A stretch of DNA of 64,000 nucleotides from the NCBI RefSeq assembly GCF_026967575.1, contig NZ_CP114054.1:682001-746000 (forward strand), written 5' to 3'. The notes beneath the pieces are model-generated. The model made no database searches. It was given only the letters and a program-made list of their open reading frames with translations, and was not told the DNA's origin. Shown here one piece after another: positions 1-9,198 of this stretch. Origin of the DNA: Aurantiacibacter sp. MUD11 (GTDB lineage Bacteria > Pseudomonadota > Alphaproteobacteria > Sphingomonadales > Sphingomonadaceae). How positions within the stretch are numbered: the first letter of the stretch is position 1; every line of letters starts with the position of its first letter. A program made the translations under genes and the position numbers.

Positions 1-1211
1 CCAAGACCAAGGACCTCAAGGCGCTGTGCGACCGGCTGGCCCAAGGCGAATTCGTCTGCGTGGACACGGAGTTCATGCGCGAAAACACCTACTACCCGCT
101 GCTGTGCCTGGTGCAGGTCGGCAATGAGGACGAAGCCGCCGCCATCGATCCGCTGGCGGACAATATCGACCTCTCTCCGCTGCTGGAGCTCCTGACCGAG
201 AACGAGGACGTGCTGAAGGTTTTCCATGCCGGCGGGCAGGACGTGGAAATCGTCTACAACCTCACCGGCAAGACTCCATTCCCCATTTTCGACACGCAGA
301 TCGCAATGATGGCGATCAGCCAGTCGGAACAAATCGGCTATGCCAACCTCGTCGAGTCCTGGCTGAACAAGACCATCGACAAGGGCGCGCGCTTCACCGA
401 CTGGAGCCGCCGCCCGCTGACCGACCGGCAGATCGAATATGCCATCGGCGACGTCACCTATCTGGCCAAGATCTTCCCGAAGATCCTGAACAAGCTGATC
501 AAGACCGATCGCGGCCACTGGCTGAATGCCGAGATGGAGAAGCTGGCGGACCCGGCCAATTACGCCAACGACCTCGAACTCGCATGGCGCCGTATCCGCG
601 CGCCCGGTCGCAACCCGGCGGTGCTGGGGCGACTGAAAGCGCTCGCCGCCTGGCGCGAGACCGAGGCGCAGGACAAGAACATCCCGCGCGGCCGCATCAT
701 CCGCGACGAGACCCTGGCCGACCTCGCCAGCCACCCGCCAAAGAAGCAGGTGGACCTCGCCAAGGTGCGCGGCCTTTCCAACGCTTGGAAAGATAACGAC
801 ATCGGCAAGCGCCTGATGCGCGTGCTGAACACCGCAGAGCCGCTGGCGGCCGAGGAAATGCCCGAGAAGCCCAAGCGCGGCGCGCCGCTGGGCAAGGAAG
901 GCGCACTGGTGGCCGACCTGCTGAAGCTGCTGCTCAAGATCCGCGCCCGCGAGATCGACGTCGCCTCGCGCCTGCTCACCAAGTCGGACGAGCTGGAAGC
1001 GCTGGCCGCCGGCGTGCGCAAGCTGCAAATCCTCGAGGGCTGGCGTTTCGAGGTCTTCGGCAAGGATGCGCTCGACCTGGTCGAGGGCAAGCTGGCCTTC
1101 GCGGTCGAGAAAGGGCGCCTGAAGATGACCCACATCGACGATGTCGCGAACGGCGATGCCACCGTGCACTCGGCCAAGGCCATGGCGGAGGCCGAAGCGG
1201 CAGAGCAGTGA
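1..1211 (+). CDS. rnd: Ribonuclease D, 5'-truncated by the window edge
   Basis: 3'-5' exoribonuclease that trims tRNA and other stable RNA precursors. The reading frame is already open at base 3, so only the first residues are missing; the GTG at 60 is internal. The DEDDy exonuclease signature is visible: VDTEFMRE near the start, FDTQIA in the middle, and YAIGDVTYL as the Y-x3-D motif. An HRDC-type helical region follows (WRRIRAPG and after). About 402 residues are visible, against about 375 in E. coli Rnd. The stop overlaps the oxyR start by four bases (GTGA), suggesting translational coupling. Confidence 0.93.
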   Translation, partial: KTKDLKALCDRLAQGEFVCVDTEFMRENTYYPLLCLVQVGNEDEAAAIDPLADNIDLSPLLELLTENEDVLKVFHAGGQDVEIVYNLTGKTPFPIFDTQIAMMAISQSEQIGYANLVESWLNKTIDKGARFTDWSRRPLTDRQIEYAIGDVTYLAKIFPKILNKLIKTDRGHWLNAEMEKLADPANYANDLELAWRRIRAPGRNPAVLGRLKALAAWRETEAQDKNIPRGRIIRDETLADLASHPPKKQVDLAKVRGLSNAWKDNDIGKRLMRVLNTAEPLAAEEMPEKPKRGAPLGKEGALVADLLKLLLKIRAREIDVASRLLTKSDELEALAAGVRKLQILEGWRFEVFGKDALDLVEGKLAFAVEKGRLKMTHIDDVANGDATVHSAKAMAEAEAAEQ

Positions 1212-2104
1212 GCACCTACCTCCCCACGATCAAGCAGCTGCAGTATCTGGTGGCACTGCACGAGCACCAGCACTTCGGTCGTGCGGCGGAGGCGAGTTTC
1301 GTTTCCCAATCCACCCTTTCGGCAGGCATTCGCGAGCTCGAATCGCTGCTGGGGGTTACACTGGTCGAGCGCAGCCGCCGCGTGGTCCGCTTCACCCCGC
1401 TGGGCAATTCGGTGGTCGAAAAGGCCCACCGCGTGCTGCGCGAGACGGAGGAGCTGGCCGAGCTGGTGCAGGCCGCGGGCAAGCCGCTTTCCGGCGAATT
1501 GCGCATGAGCGTGATCCCCACCATCGCACCCTTCCTGCTACCGCGCATCCTGCCGCGGCTGCGCAAGGAACGCCCGCAACTGAAGCTGTTCCTGCGCGAG
1601 GAAACCAGCGAACACGCCATCGAATCGCTGCATCACGGCCGCGCCGACTGCGTGCTGCTGGCCCTGCCCTTCGCCACCGGCGAGGTGGAGAAGGAAAAGA
1701 TCTGCGACGATGCGCTCTACGTCGCCTTCCCGAAGGACGACCCGCGCGATCCGCCGCCGGAAATCTCCCCTGCGATGATCGACGAGGGGCGGCTGCTGCT
1801 GCTGGAAGACGGCCACTGCCTGAAGGAACATGCGCTGGCTGCCTGCAACCGGCCGGAAATGCGCGCCAGCGCGACGATGATCGGCACCAGCCTGCACACA
1901 CTGGTGCAGATGGTCGACAACGGCCTGGGCCTGACGATGCTGCCCGAAATGGCCATCGAGGCAGGCATCTTGCACGAGACCGACGTGGTCGCCCGCCCGC
2001 TGAAGGGCAGCCAGACCAGCCGCGAAATCGCCCTGGTGTGGCGCACGAACTCGCCGCGCTCGGACGAGTTCAGGCTGCTGGCGGAGGAATTGCGGGCCGG
2101 ATAG
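1208..2104 (+). CDS. oxyR: LysR-family hydrogen peroxide sensor OxyR
   Basis: Redox-sensing LysR-type transcription factor that activates peroxide-defence genes. An N-terminal winged HTH (about residues 6-65) is followed by a substrate-binding-like regulatory domain. The diagnostic GHC-x8-C element is present: C204 and C213 match the C199/C208 disulphide pair of E. coli OxyR in spacing and context (GHCLKEHALAAC). The GTG start overlaps the rnd stop, so it is probably co-transcribed with RNase D. No katG or ahpC lies next to it. The cysteine pair makes this much more likely OxyR than a generic LysR regulator. Confidence 0.92.
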   Translation: MSTYLPTIKQLQYLVALHEHQHFGRAAEASFVSQSTLSAGIRELESLLGVTLVERSRRVVRFTPLGNSVVEKAHRVLRETEELAELVQAAGKPLSGELRMSVIPTIAPFLLPRILPRLRKERPQLKLFLREETSEHAIESLHHGRADCVLLALPFATGEVEKEKICDDALYVAFPKDDPRDPPPEISPAMIDEGRLLLLEDGHCLKEHALAACNRPEMRASATMIGTSLHTLVQMVDNGLGLTMLPEMAIEAGILHETDVVARPLKGSQTSREIALVWRTNSPRSDEFRLLAEELRAG

Positions 2105-2113
2105 CGCGTCGCG

Positions 2114-2707
2114 TCAATCCATGTGCTTCAGGCCGACGCGCAGGTAGTCCCAGCCGGTAATCAACGTGAGGATCGCCGCGCCCCACAGGGTGATCAGGCC
2201 GACCGTGTGCGGCACGTTGGCGTCGAGTTCTCCCAGTTGCACCGTCCAGCCGGGCAGGCCCTGGCCGAGGATGAGGGAACCGAGCGCGATCAGCTGGAAG
2301 GTGGTCTTCCACTTTGCGAGGCGCGACACGGGCACACTGACCTGCAGACCGCCGAGGAATTCGCGCAGGCCCGACACGGCAATCTCGCGAATCAGGATGA
2401 TCAGCCCGGCGATCACGTGCATGTCGCCCACGTAGGGGCCCCGCAGGATGCCTTGCGCGGCCAGCACCAGGATGACGGTCGCCACCATGATCTTGTCGGC
2501 AATGGGATCGAGGAAGATGCCCAGCTTGCTCACCGCGCCGCTGGATCGCGCCAGCATCCCGTCGAAATAGTCGGTGATTCCCATCAGCGAATAGAGCGCG
2601 AAAGCGAGCAGGAAGCCGAGTTCCCAGCCGGGCCACCACATCAGGAAGGCCAACAGCGGAAGCGCCATGATACGGCTGAGCGTCAGGATATTGGGCAAGG
2701 TCAGCAT
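2114..2707 (-). CDS. pgsA: CDP-diacylglycerol-glycerol-3-phosphate 3-phosphatidyltransferase
   Basis: Integral membrane enzyme that makes phosphatidylglycerophosphate, the committed step to PG and cardiolipin. It carries the CDP-alcohol phosphatidyltransferase signature DG-x2-AR-x8-G-x3-D-x3-D (DGMLAR ... GIFLDPIAD, about residues 49-71) and several hydrophobic helices. The 197-residue length and the N-terminal LPNILTLSRI are typical of PgsA. Convergent with oxyR, with about 9 bp between stops, and divergent from an LplT-like carrier. Together with cdsA, pssA and psd in this window it completes most of the glycerophospholipid pathway. Confidence 0.95.
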   Translation of the reverse strand: MLTLPNILTLSRIMALPLLAFLMWWPGWELGFLLAFALYSLMGITDYFDGMLARSSGAVSKLGIFLDPIADKIMVATVILVLAAQGILRGPYVGDMHVIAGLIILIREIAVSGLREFLGGLQVSVPVSRLAKWKTTFQLIALGSLILGQGLPGWTVQLGELDANVPHTVGLITLWGAAILTLITGWDYLRVGLKHMD

Positions 2708-2826
2708 GTCGGCGACAGCCCTAGCCGCTAATCGGCGCAGGAAAAAGCACGCTTGCTGCTGCCATTTGGGAGAAAAGCCGTTAGACCCCTGCCAAAGAAG
2801 GCCCTGGGGCGCAGCATGTAGGCACT

Positions 2827-4155
2827 ATGTTCACTTCCACTTACCTGCTCAAGCAGCGGCGGTTCCTGCCGCTATTCTGCACCCAGCTGCTGAATGCGTT
2901 CAACGACAACCTCTACAAGAATGCCATGGTGCTGTTCGTCGTCTACAGCATCTACAACTCGGCCGAGGACGAGACCGGCTTCAGCGCCGTCGCCTCGGCA
3001 GTGTTCATCCTGCCGTTCTTCCTCCTCTCCGCGCTGGCCGGGCAGCTTGCCGACATGCGCGACAAGGCGAAGATCATCCGCATCGTGAAGGCAGCGGAAA
3101 TCGGCATCATGGTCGTCGGCGCAGCGGGGCTGATGCTGGCGCTGAAAGGCGTGATGGTGAATACGCTGGCCCTACCGCTGCTGATGCTGGCGCTGTTTGC
3201 CATGGGCACCCATTCGACCTTCCTCGGCCCGATCAAGTATTCGATCCTTCCCCAGCACCTGAAGAAAGACGAGGTGCTGGCGGGTACGGGGCTGGTGGAA
3301 GCGGGAACCTATGTCGCCATCATGGGCGGCACGATCCTGGCCGGGTTCATCTCGGTGGAACTGGCCGCCATCGGCGTTATCCTGTTGGCGGTGCTCGGCT
3401 TCTTCACCAGCCAGAAAATCCCCTCCGCCCCCGCGATGGGCGAGATCGAGCCGATCGACTACAACCCCATCACCGGCTCCATCAGACTGGTGCGCGACAC
3501 CATGCACAACCGCGAGGTGTTCTACGCCATCCTCGCCATCAGCTTCTTCTGGACCATCGGTGCTGTGCTGTTCATCCAGTTCCCGCCGCTGGCCAAGAAC
3601 GTACTGTTCGCCAGCAAGGAAGTCGCCAGCCTCATGCTGGTGGTCTTTTCCATCGGCGTCGCCATCGGTTCCGTCGCCATCAACATGCTGCTGCGGGGCA
3701 AGGTATCCGCGCGCTATTCGGCAACCTCGGTCGTCGCCATGGGCCTGATGGTCGCGGTACTCTATTTCGTGTGCCGGGCCTGGCAGCAGGGCGTCACCGA
3801 CATGGCGCTGATGGATGCGACGACCTTCCTGTCCTACCCGCTCGCCTGGCTGGTGCTCGCCACGCTGCTGTCGATTGCGATTTTCGGCGGCATGTTCGTC
3901 GTGCCGCTCTACGCCTTCCTGACCACCAAGGTGCACAAATCGGCAGCCAGCCGCGCGGTGGCGGCGAACAACATCGTCAATGCGGGGGCCATGGTCGGTG
4001 GCTCGGCGGTCGCCGGGGGGCTGAGTGCGATCGGTATTCCGCTGGTCGAGCAGCTGCTGCTGAGCGCGGTCATGTGCCTGATCTCCGCCTGGCTGGGCGG
4101 CAAGCTGTTCAAGGCGGAAAAGCTGGCGAATACCGCCGCGGTTACGGCAGGCTGA
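2827..4155 (+). CDS. MFS transporter of the LplT (lysophospholipid) type
   Basis: Twelve-helix-type major facilitator protein of 442 residues. The N-terminal stretch FLPLFCTQLLNAFNDNLYKN is the hallmark of the LplT/Aas-MFS subgroup, whose E. coli member flips lysophospholipids across the inner membrane for re-acylation. No fused or adjacent acyltransferase is present, so substrate is inferred from the motif and from the divergent phospholipid gene pgsA 120 bp away. The ATG at 2827 is directly before the conserved N-terminus. Expected in the inner membrane. Confidence 0.8.
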   Translation: MFTSTYLLKQRRFLPLFCTQLLNAFNDNLYKNAMVLFVVYSIYNSAEDETGFSAVASAVFILPFFLLSALAGQLADMRDKAKIIRIVKAAEIGIMVVGAAGLMLALKGVMVNTLALPLLMLALFAMGTHSTFLGPIKYSILPQHLKKDEVLAGTGLVEAGTYVAIMGGTILAGFISVELAAIGVILLAVLGFFTSQKIPSAPAMGEIEPIDYNPITGSIRLVRDTMHNREVFYAILAISFFWTIGAVLFIQFPPLAKNVLFASKEVASLMLVVFSIGVAIGSVAINMLLRGKVSARYSATSVVAMGLMVAVLYFVCRAWQQGVTDMALMDATTFLSYPLAWLVLATLLSIAIFGGMFVVPLYAFLTTKVHKSAASRAVAANNIVNAGAMVGGSAVAGGLSAIGIPLVEQLLLSAVMCLISAWLGGKLFKAEKLANTAAVTAG

Positions 4156-4157
4156 CG

Positions 4158-4367
4158 TCAGGCGATGAAGGTGAGTGTCGCAAGGAAACCAGCGGCATAG
4201 GTTGCCGCGACGGTTTCCAGGTCCCTCCGCGTCACCCCAAGGGCGATCCGCTTTCGCCACGGAGCCATCGGCTCGACTTCGTTCGCCCGGCGCAGGACGT
4301 GGGGCGGAAGCGAGGCCCGGAACCAGTGGCGGGACGACTCGGTGGTGAGGACAAGTGATCTTCTCAT
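4158..4367 (-). CDS. Small hypothetical protein with a C-terminal hydrophobic helix
   Basis: Unrecognised 69-residue frame ending 2 bp from the convergent MFS gene. The N-terminal half is basic and polar (RRANEVEPMAPWRKR) and the last 20 residues (TYAAGFLATLTFIA) form a plausible membrane helix, giving a tail-anchored layout. The composition looks protein-like and the gap would otherwise be empty, but the Shine-Dalgarno site is weak. Function unknown; a spurious ORF cannot be excluded. Confidence 0.5.
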   Translation of the reverse strand: MRRSLVLTTESSRHWFRASLPPHVLRRANEVEPMAPWRKRIALGVTRRDLETVAATYAAGFLATLTFIA

Positions 4368-4421
4368 GACGCCCGTCTTAACGATTTGGTAACCACTCGG
4401 CTCCCGCGTTAATACATATGT

Positions 4422-4460
4422 CCACCGTCGGGACGGTTGGTAACTCGCGCAACCGGTTGC
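4422..4460. promoter_or_regulatory. Inverted repeats upstream of the ThDP-enzyme gene
   Basis: Two dyads lie in the leader of the ThDP enzyme: CCACCGTC-GG-GACGGTTGG at 4422-4440 and the perfect 12-bp palindrome GCAACCGGTTGC at 4449-4460. A shorter GGTAACC palindrome sits at about 4388. They end 31 bp before the start codon, where a repressor would act. No binding protein can be named from the sequence. Confidence 0.35.
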
Positions 4461-4491
4461 CGCTCCCGCGCGCCGGGGCTACCGCGTTTGC

Positions 4492-6147
4492 ATGAGCAAG
4501 ACCGCTGCCCGACTCCTCGTCGATTGCCTTGTCGAACAGGGCGCCACGCGCGCTTTCACCGTCCCCGGCGAAAGCTTCCTTCCGGTTCTGGACGCCCTCG
4601 CGACCTGCGACGAGATCGAGACGATTACCTGCCGGCAGGAAGGCGGTGTCACCTTCATGGCCTGCGCCGACGGCAGCATGACCGGCCAGCCGGGCGTGGC
4701 CTTCGTCACGCGCGGACCCGGTGCCACCAACGCCAGCATCGGGGTGCACGTGGCCATGCAGGACAGCCAGCCGATGATCCTGTTCATCGGCGATGTCGAC
4801 CGCTCCATGCGCGACCGGGAGGGCTTCCAGGAAGTCGATTTCCCCGCCTTCTTCGCGCCGATTGCCAAGTGGTCAGCGCGGATCGACGATGCCTCGCGCA
4901 TTCCCGAATATGTCGCCCGCGCGTGGTCCACGGCCATTTCCGGCCGACCGGGACCCGTCGTGCTCGCCCTGCCGGAGGACATGCTGCACGAGGATGGCAT
5001 CACCTCACCCGTGCGCCCGGCTGTCACCAGGCCCGCACAGGCCCCCTGCCCCGACGTGATGGCCACCATCATGCAGATGATCGGCGACGCGGCGGCTCCG
5101 CTAGCCATCGTCGGCGGCGCAGGCTGGAATGAGCGTACGCGGCATTACTTCACCGAATTCGCGGAGCGCATCGGCATACCCGTTGCCACCGCATTCCGAC
5201 GGCAGGACGCGCTACCGCCCGCATCGAAGGTCTATGCCGGCAACCTCGGCTACGGTCCCAGCCCCAAGCTGGTCGAGCGGGTCAAGGCGGCGGACCTGCT
5301 GCTGGTTGTCGGTGCGCGCCTGGGCGAGGCGACGACCGACGGTTACGCCCTCATCACGCCGGACCATCAGGACCAGCGGCTGATCCACGTCCATCCCGAT
5401 CCGGAAGAACTGGGCCGCGTCTATCGCACGGACTTGCCCGTCTGCGCCGACATGGCCGAATTCGCCGAGAGCGCCGCGCTGTGGGACGATGGCGACGCGA
5501 TCGATTTCGATTGCGGAGCGCAGGCTCATGCCGAGTGGCTGGAATGGAACACTCCGCGCGAAGAGGCCAAGTTCGATCTCGACCTTGCAGTAGCGATGGG
5601 AACCTGCCGCCGCCTGCTGCCGGAGGATGCCATCATCTGCAACGGCGCCGGGAACTTCGCCGGCTGGTGGCACCGTTACTGGCGCTATGCGGGATACCCC
5701 TCGCAACTGGCCCCGACCGCAGGTGCCATGGGCTACGGCGTTCCGGCAGCCGTCGCGGCAGCACTACGCTTCCCGGATCGCTGCGTCGTGGCGGCAGCCG
5801 GTGACGGCGATTTCCTGATGAACGCGCAGGAACTGGCCACCGCGGCGCAATATGACTGCGACATGCTGGTAATCCTGTTCGACAATTCCACCTACGGCAC
5901 GATCCGCATGCACCAGGAACGCGAGTATCCGGGGCAGGAGGCGTCCACCCACCTCGCCAATCCCGATTTCGCGAGGATGGCGGAAAGCTACGGCGGCTGG
6001 GGCGTGCGGGTGGAGAACAACGCGCAGTTCGACACGGCAATGGCAGAGGCGATGAGCCGCAAGGGCATCCGCCTCATCCACTGCATCACCGATATCGAGC
6101 AATTGTCCGCCGCCGGGGCTACCGTCAGCGGAATGCGTGGCGGCTAG
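4492..6147 (+). CDS. Thiamine diphosphate-dependent enzyme, acetolactate synthase large-subunit-like
   Basis: 551-residue ThDP enzyme with the usual order PYR, central and PP domains. The catalytic glutamate is E50 in CRQEGGVTFMA. The PP-domain cofactor motif runs from GDGDFLMNAQEL to LFDN about 25 residues later, near residues 438-465. It resembles IlvB, glyoxylate carboligase or benzoylformate-decarboxylase relatives, but no small regulatory subunit (ilvN) lies beside it, so it is probably not the biosynthetic acetohydroxyacid synthase. Substrate unknown. The leader contains several palindromes. Confidence 0.82.
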   Translation: MSKTAARLLVDCLVEQGATRAFTVPGESFLPVLDALATCDEIETITCRQEGGVTFMACADGSMTGQPGVAFVTRGPGATNASIGVHVAMQDSQPMILFIGDVDRSMRDREGFQEVDFPAFFAPIAKWSARIDDASRIPEYVARAWSTAISGRPGPVVLALPEDMLHEDGITSPVRPAVTRPAQAPCPDVMATIMQMIGDAAAPLAIVGGAGWNERTRHYFTEFAERIGIPVATAFRRQDALPPASKVYAGNLGYGPSPKLVERVKAADLLLVVGARLGEATTDGYALITPDHQDQRLIHVHPDPEELGRVYRTDLPVCADMAEFAESAALWDDGDAIDFDCGAQAHAEWLEWNTPREEAKFDLDLAVAMGTCRRLLPEDAIICNGAGNFAGWWHRYWRYAGYPSQLAPTAGAMGYGVPAAVAAALRFPDRCVVAAAGDGDFLMNAQELATAAQYDCDMLVILFDNSTYGTIRMHQEREYPGQEASTHLANPDFARMAESYGGWGVRVENNAQFDTAMAEAMSRKGIRLIHCITDIEQLSAAGATVSGMRGG

Positions 6148-6150
6148 TCC

Positions 6151-6561
6151 CTAGCCCTTCGCCATTCCGAGGATCTTCTTCCATTCGCCGGGCGTGATCT
6201 CGGCGACGGAGAGTCGCGACAGGCGGACCAGTTCGATCCCCTCAAGCTCGGGATTGGCCTTGATGGCCTTCAGCGTCACGAAATTGTCGAGCGGCTTGAC
6301 CGGCTTCACCTTCACCGTGGGCCACTTCCCCTCCGGATCGGTGGGATCGATCAGTCCCGCCTCGCTCACCTCGGCGATACCGACGATCTCCAGCCCCTTG
6401 TTGGAATGGTAGAAGAAGCACTGGTCGCCCTTCTTCATCGCCTTCAGGTTATTGGCTGCCCGATGGTTGCGCACACCGTCCCAGATGGTCTCTCCATCCT
6501 CGACCAGCTGGTCCCACGAATACTTGAACGGCTCGGACTTTATCAGCCAGTAATTGAGCAA
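6151..6561 (-). CDS. EVE (PUA-like) domain protein
   Basis: 136-residue single-domain protein starting LNYWLIKSEP, the standard EVE-domain N-terminus, with the conserved WDGVRNHRAANNLKAMKKGD region. EVE domains are PUA/YTH-like modules thought to bind modified nucleic-acid bases. A longer ATG frame exists (to 6681), but the TTG at 6561 is preceded by AAGGAG at ideal spacing and matches the family start, so it was chosen. Convergent with the ThDP gene and divergent from the GGDEF-EAL gene. Confidence 0.85.
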   Translation of the reverse strand: MLNYWLIKSEPFKYSWDQLVEDGETIWDGVRNHRAANNLKAMKKGDQCFFYHSNKGLEIVGIAEVSEAGLIDPTDPEGKWPTVKVKPVKPLDNFVTLKAIKANPELEGIELVRLSRLSVAEITPGEWKKILGMAKG

Positions 6562-6686
6562 TTTTCTCTCCTTCACAGTACCGGGAAATCGGGCATTCGA
6601 CCCTAGTCGGCAGGTTAACCCTATGTTGAACTTGCTGCGCGATAAACCCCCGCTGGAAACGGGGATTCTCGCCTTTGGCAAAAGCG

Positions 6687-8336
6687 ATGGACAGCAAGGA
6701 CGGCCCTGACAAGGGCAAGATAGAGAATGCGGAGCGGGATATTGTCACGCTCGGCATCGCCATTGCTGCCGTCATCCTGTTCGTCGGCACCGGCGGTTCC
6801 GTCATGCCGCAGATCATGCGGGCATGGATGGGGCTCGGCGAAGCACCGGATCTGTTGCTGACCAATGCCGTACTGCTCAATATCGCCCTGCTGATCTTTG
6901 GCTGGCGCCGGTACAAGGACCTGCATCACGAGGTGGAGGTTCGCCGACAGGCCGAAGAGCGCGCCCGCGAACTGGCCGAGCGCGATCCGCTGACCGGTTG
7001 CCTCAACCGCCGCAGCGGGCCGCCCGCCATGGAAGCGCTGCGCGAAGAACTGAAGGGCACCCACCGCGAGCTCGCGGTGCTGATGATAGATCTCGATAAC
7101 TTCAAGCAGATCAATGACCTGAACGGCCATCTCATGGGTGACACGGTGCTATCCACCGTGGCCGAGCGCATCCAGGAGTTACTGCCGGAGAAAGCCGTTC
7201 TCGCGCGCATCGGTGGCGATGAGTTCGCCTGCGCCTTCCCGTTCGACTACGACGCCCGCGACCAGGTTGAAGAAGCTGTTGCACGCATCATTTCCCACGT
7301 TTCCGCGCCGATTGCCGCCAACCAGATGTCGGTCGAAGCCACGGTTTCGATTGGCCTCGCCCAATCGGGCGCAATGTATCTGCCGGATTCCGAACCCGAT
7401 GCCGAAGCCCTGCTCCACCGCGCCGATATCGCCATGTACCAGGCCAAGAATCGCGGCCGAAACCGGTTCTACTGGTTCGAACCGCAGATGGAGGACGAGC
7501 TGCGCTTCCGCAACGAGCTGGAAGCGGGAATTCGTCGTGGCATCGCGGCTGGCGAATTTGTCCCCTATTACGAACAGCAGATCGACCTGGAAACCGGCGA
7601 ACTCGCGGGTTTTGAGATGCTCGCCCGGTGGAAGAGTCCGGTTTACGGCATCGTCAGCCCTGAAATCTTCATTCCCATCGCCGAGGAAATCGACCTCATC
7701 GGCAAGCTTTCCGAAAACCTCATCAAGCAGGCACTGGAAGATGCCAAGGACTGGGACAACAGCCTGACGCTGTCGGTCAACATCTCCCCGATCCAGCTTC
7801 GCGATCCATGGTTCGCGCAGAAGCTGCTGCACATGCTGGTGGAGAGCGGTTTCCCCCCGGCACGGCTGGAAATCGAGATTACCGAGAGCTGTCTGCACGA
7901 AAACATCGGGGCCGTGCGCTCCATCGTTTCCAGTCTCAAGAACCAGGGCATCACCATCAGTCTCGACGACTTTGGCACCGGCTATTCCAGCTTGTCGCAG
8001 TTGCGCTCCTTGCCGTTCGATCGACTCAAGATCGACCGCAGTTTCATCTCCGAACTGGCCGGAGATGCCAATGGCAAGGAACTGGTGGAGGCAATCGTTT
8101 CGCTCGGTAAGGGGTTGTCGCTTCCGGTGACCGCAGAGGGTGTGGAAGACAACGACGTGCTTGGTCACCTCAAGGGCATGGGGAAGCTGAAGGGACAGGG
8201 TTATCTCTACGGCCAGCCCGAGGATAGCGAGGCCACACACAGTCGTCTTGCGGAGCTGAACATGCTGAAATCGCGCCAGCGCAACGAACCGGCAGAGCCC
8301 GTCGGCGAGCTCGCAGAGCAGCGCAAAGCCGGCTAA
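6687..8336 (+). CDS. Membrane-bound GGDEF-EAL cyclic-di-GMP enzyme
   Basis: 549-residue bifunctional c-di-GMP protein. Two N-terminal membrane helices (about residues 19-40 and 55-72) lead through a short coiled coil into a GGDEF domain with an intact catalytic RIGGDEFAC motif. An EAL domain follows, whose signature reads EMLAR, keeping the E-x-L-x-R pattern. Metal and catalytic motifs EIEITES, DDFGTGYSSL and KIDRSF are also present. No RxxD inhibitory site precedes GGDEF. Both activities therefore look possible. A TTG 12 bp upstream (6675) is an alternative start; neither has a clear Shine-Dalgarno site. Confidence 0.92.
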   Translation: MDSKDGPDKGKIENAERDIVTLGIAIAAVILFVGTGGSVMPQIMRAWMGLGEAPDLLLTNAVLLNIALLIFGWRRYKDLHHEVEVRRQAEERARELAERDPLTGCLNRRSGPPAMEALREELKGTHRELAVLMIDLDNFKQINDLNGHLMGDTVLSTVAERIQELLPEKAVLARIGGDEFACAFPFDYDARDQVEEAVARIISHVSAPIAANQMSVEATVSIGLAQSGAMYLPDSEPDAEALLHRADIAMYQAKNRGRNRFYWFEPQMEDELRFRNELEAGIRRGIAAGEFVPYYEQQIDLETGELAGFEMLARWKSPVYGIVSPEIFIPIAEEIDLIGKLSENLIKQALEDAKDWDNSLTLSVNISPIQLRDPWFAQKLLHMLVESGFPPARLEIEITESCLHENIGAVRSIVSSLKNQGITISLDDFGTGYSSLSQLRSLPFDRLKIDRSFISELAGDANGKELVEAIVSLGKGLSLPVTAEGVEDNDVLGHLKGMGKLKGQGYLYGQPEDSEATHSRLAELNMLKSRQRNEPAEPVGELAEQRKAG

Positions 8337-8388
8337 CCAGGCACTTCTCGCCATTGCGATAGCGGCCTCACGCCCCTAGGTGGCGCTG

Positions 8389-9198
8389 ATGCGCGTCGAA
8401 TTCATCAAGATGCATGGACTGGGGAACGACTTTGTCGTGCTGGACGCACGCCAGGCTGCCCTGCCTGCAATCCATGGCCAAATTGCGCGCGCTATCGCCG
8501 ACCGGAGGCAGGGCATCGGCTGCGACCAGCTGATCCTGCTCGAACCCGATGCCGACGCAACGGTGCGCATGCGCATCTTCAATGCCGACGGCGGCGAGGT
8601 GGAAGCCTGCGGCAATGCCACCCGCGCCATCGGCCTGCTGCTGGGCCAGCCAGCGACGATCATGACCAAGGGCGGACTTGTCGCGACCCGGCCCGATGCA
8701 AACGGCATCGCCGTCGACATGGGCGAACCGCGCTTTGACTGGGATGCCATCCCCCTCGCCTATGCGATGGACACGTTGTCCATGCCGGTCGGCTGGGAAG
8801 AGCTGGAGCAGCCCGCCGCCGTCAACGTCGGCAACCCGCACGTCATTTTCTTCGTCGAAGACCAGGCCACGGTCGACCTTGCCCGCCTCGGTCCGGCAAT
8901 CGAGACCGACGCGCTGTTCCCTGACCGGATCAACGTCAACGTGGCGACGGTGGCGGACCGCCAGACCATTCACCTGCGCGTGTGGGAACGCGGCGCCGGG
9001 CTGACCCGCGCCTGCGGTACCGGCGCCTGCGCCACTGCCGTCGCGGCAATGCGCCGGGGCCTGACGGGCCGCGAAGTCACCGTCCACTTGCCCGGTGGCC
9101 CGCTGATGATCGGCTGGGGCGAGGACAACCGCATCACCATGACCGGCGCTGCGACCGAGGCCTTTCGCGGCAGCTTCGAATGGGACGATTACGCGTGA
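8389..9198 (+). CDS. dapF: Diaminopimelate epimerase
   Basis: Converts LL- to meso-diaminopimelate for lysine and peptidoglycan synthesis. It starts MRVEFIKMHGLGNDFVVLD, the family N-terminus. The two catalytic cysteines are C74 (VEACGNATR) and C209 (LTRACGTGACATA). At 269 residues it is of normal length. A GTG nine bases upstream could add three residues. First gene of a chain with mtaB, ftsY and yciB in which each start overlaps the previous stop (GTGA, GTGA, TGATG). Confidence 0.96.
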   Translation: MRVEFIKMHGLGNDFVVLDARQAALPAIHGQIARAIADRRQGIGCDQLILLEPDADATVRMRIFNADGGEVEACGNATRAIGLLLGQPATIMTKGGLVATRPDANGIAVDMGEPRFDWDAIPLAYAMDTLSMPVGWEELEQPAAVNVGNPHVIFFVEDQATVDLARLGPAIETDALFPDRINVNVATVADRQTIHLRVWERGAGLTRACGTGACATAVAAMRRGLTGREVTVHLPGGPLMIGWGEDNRITMTGAATEAFRGSFEWDDYA

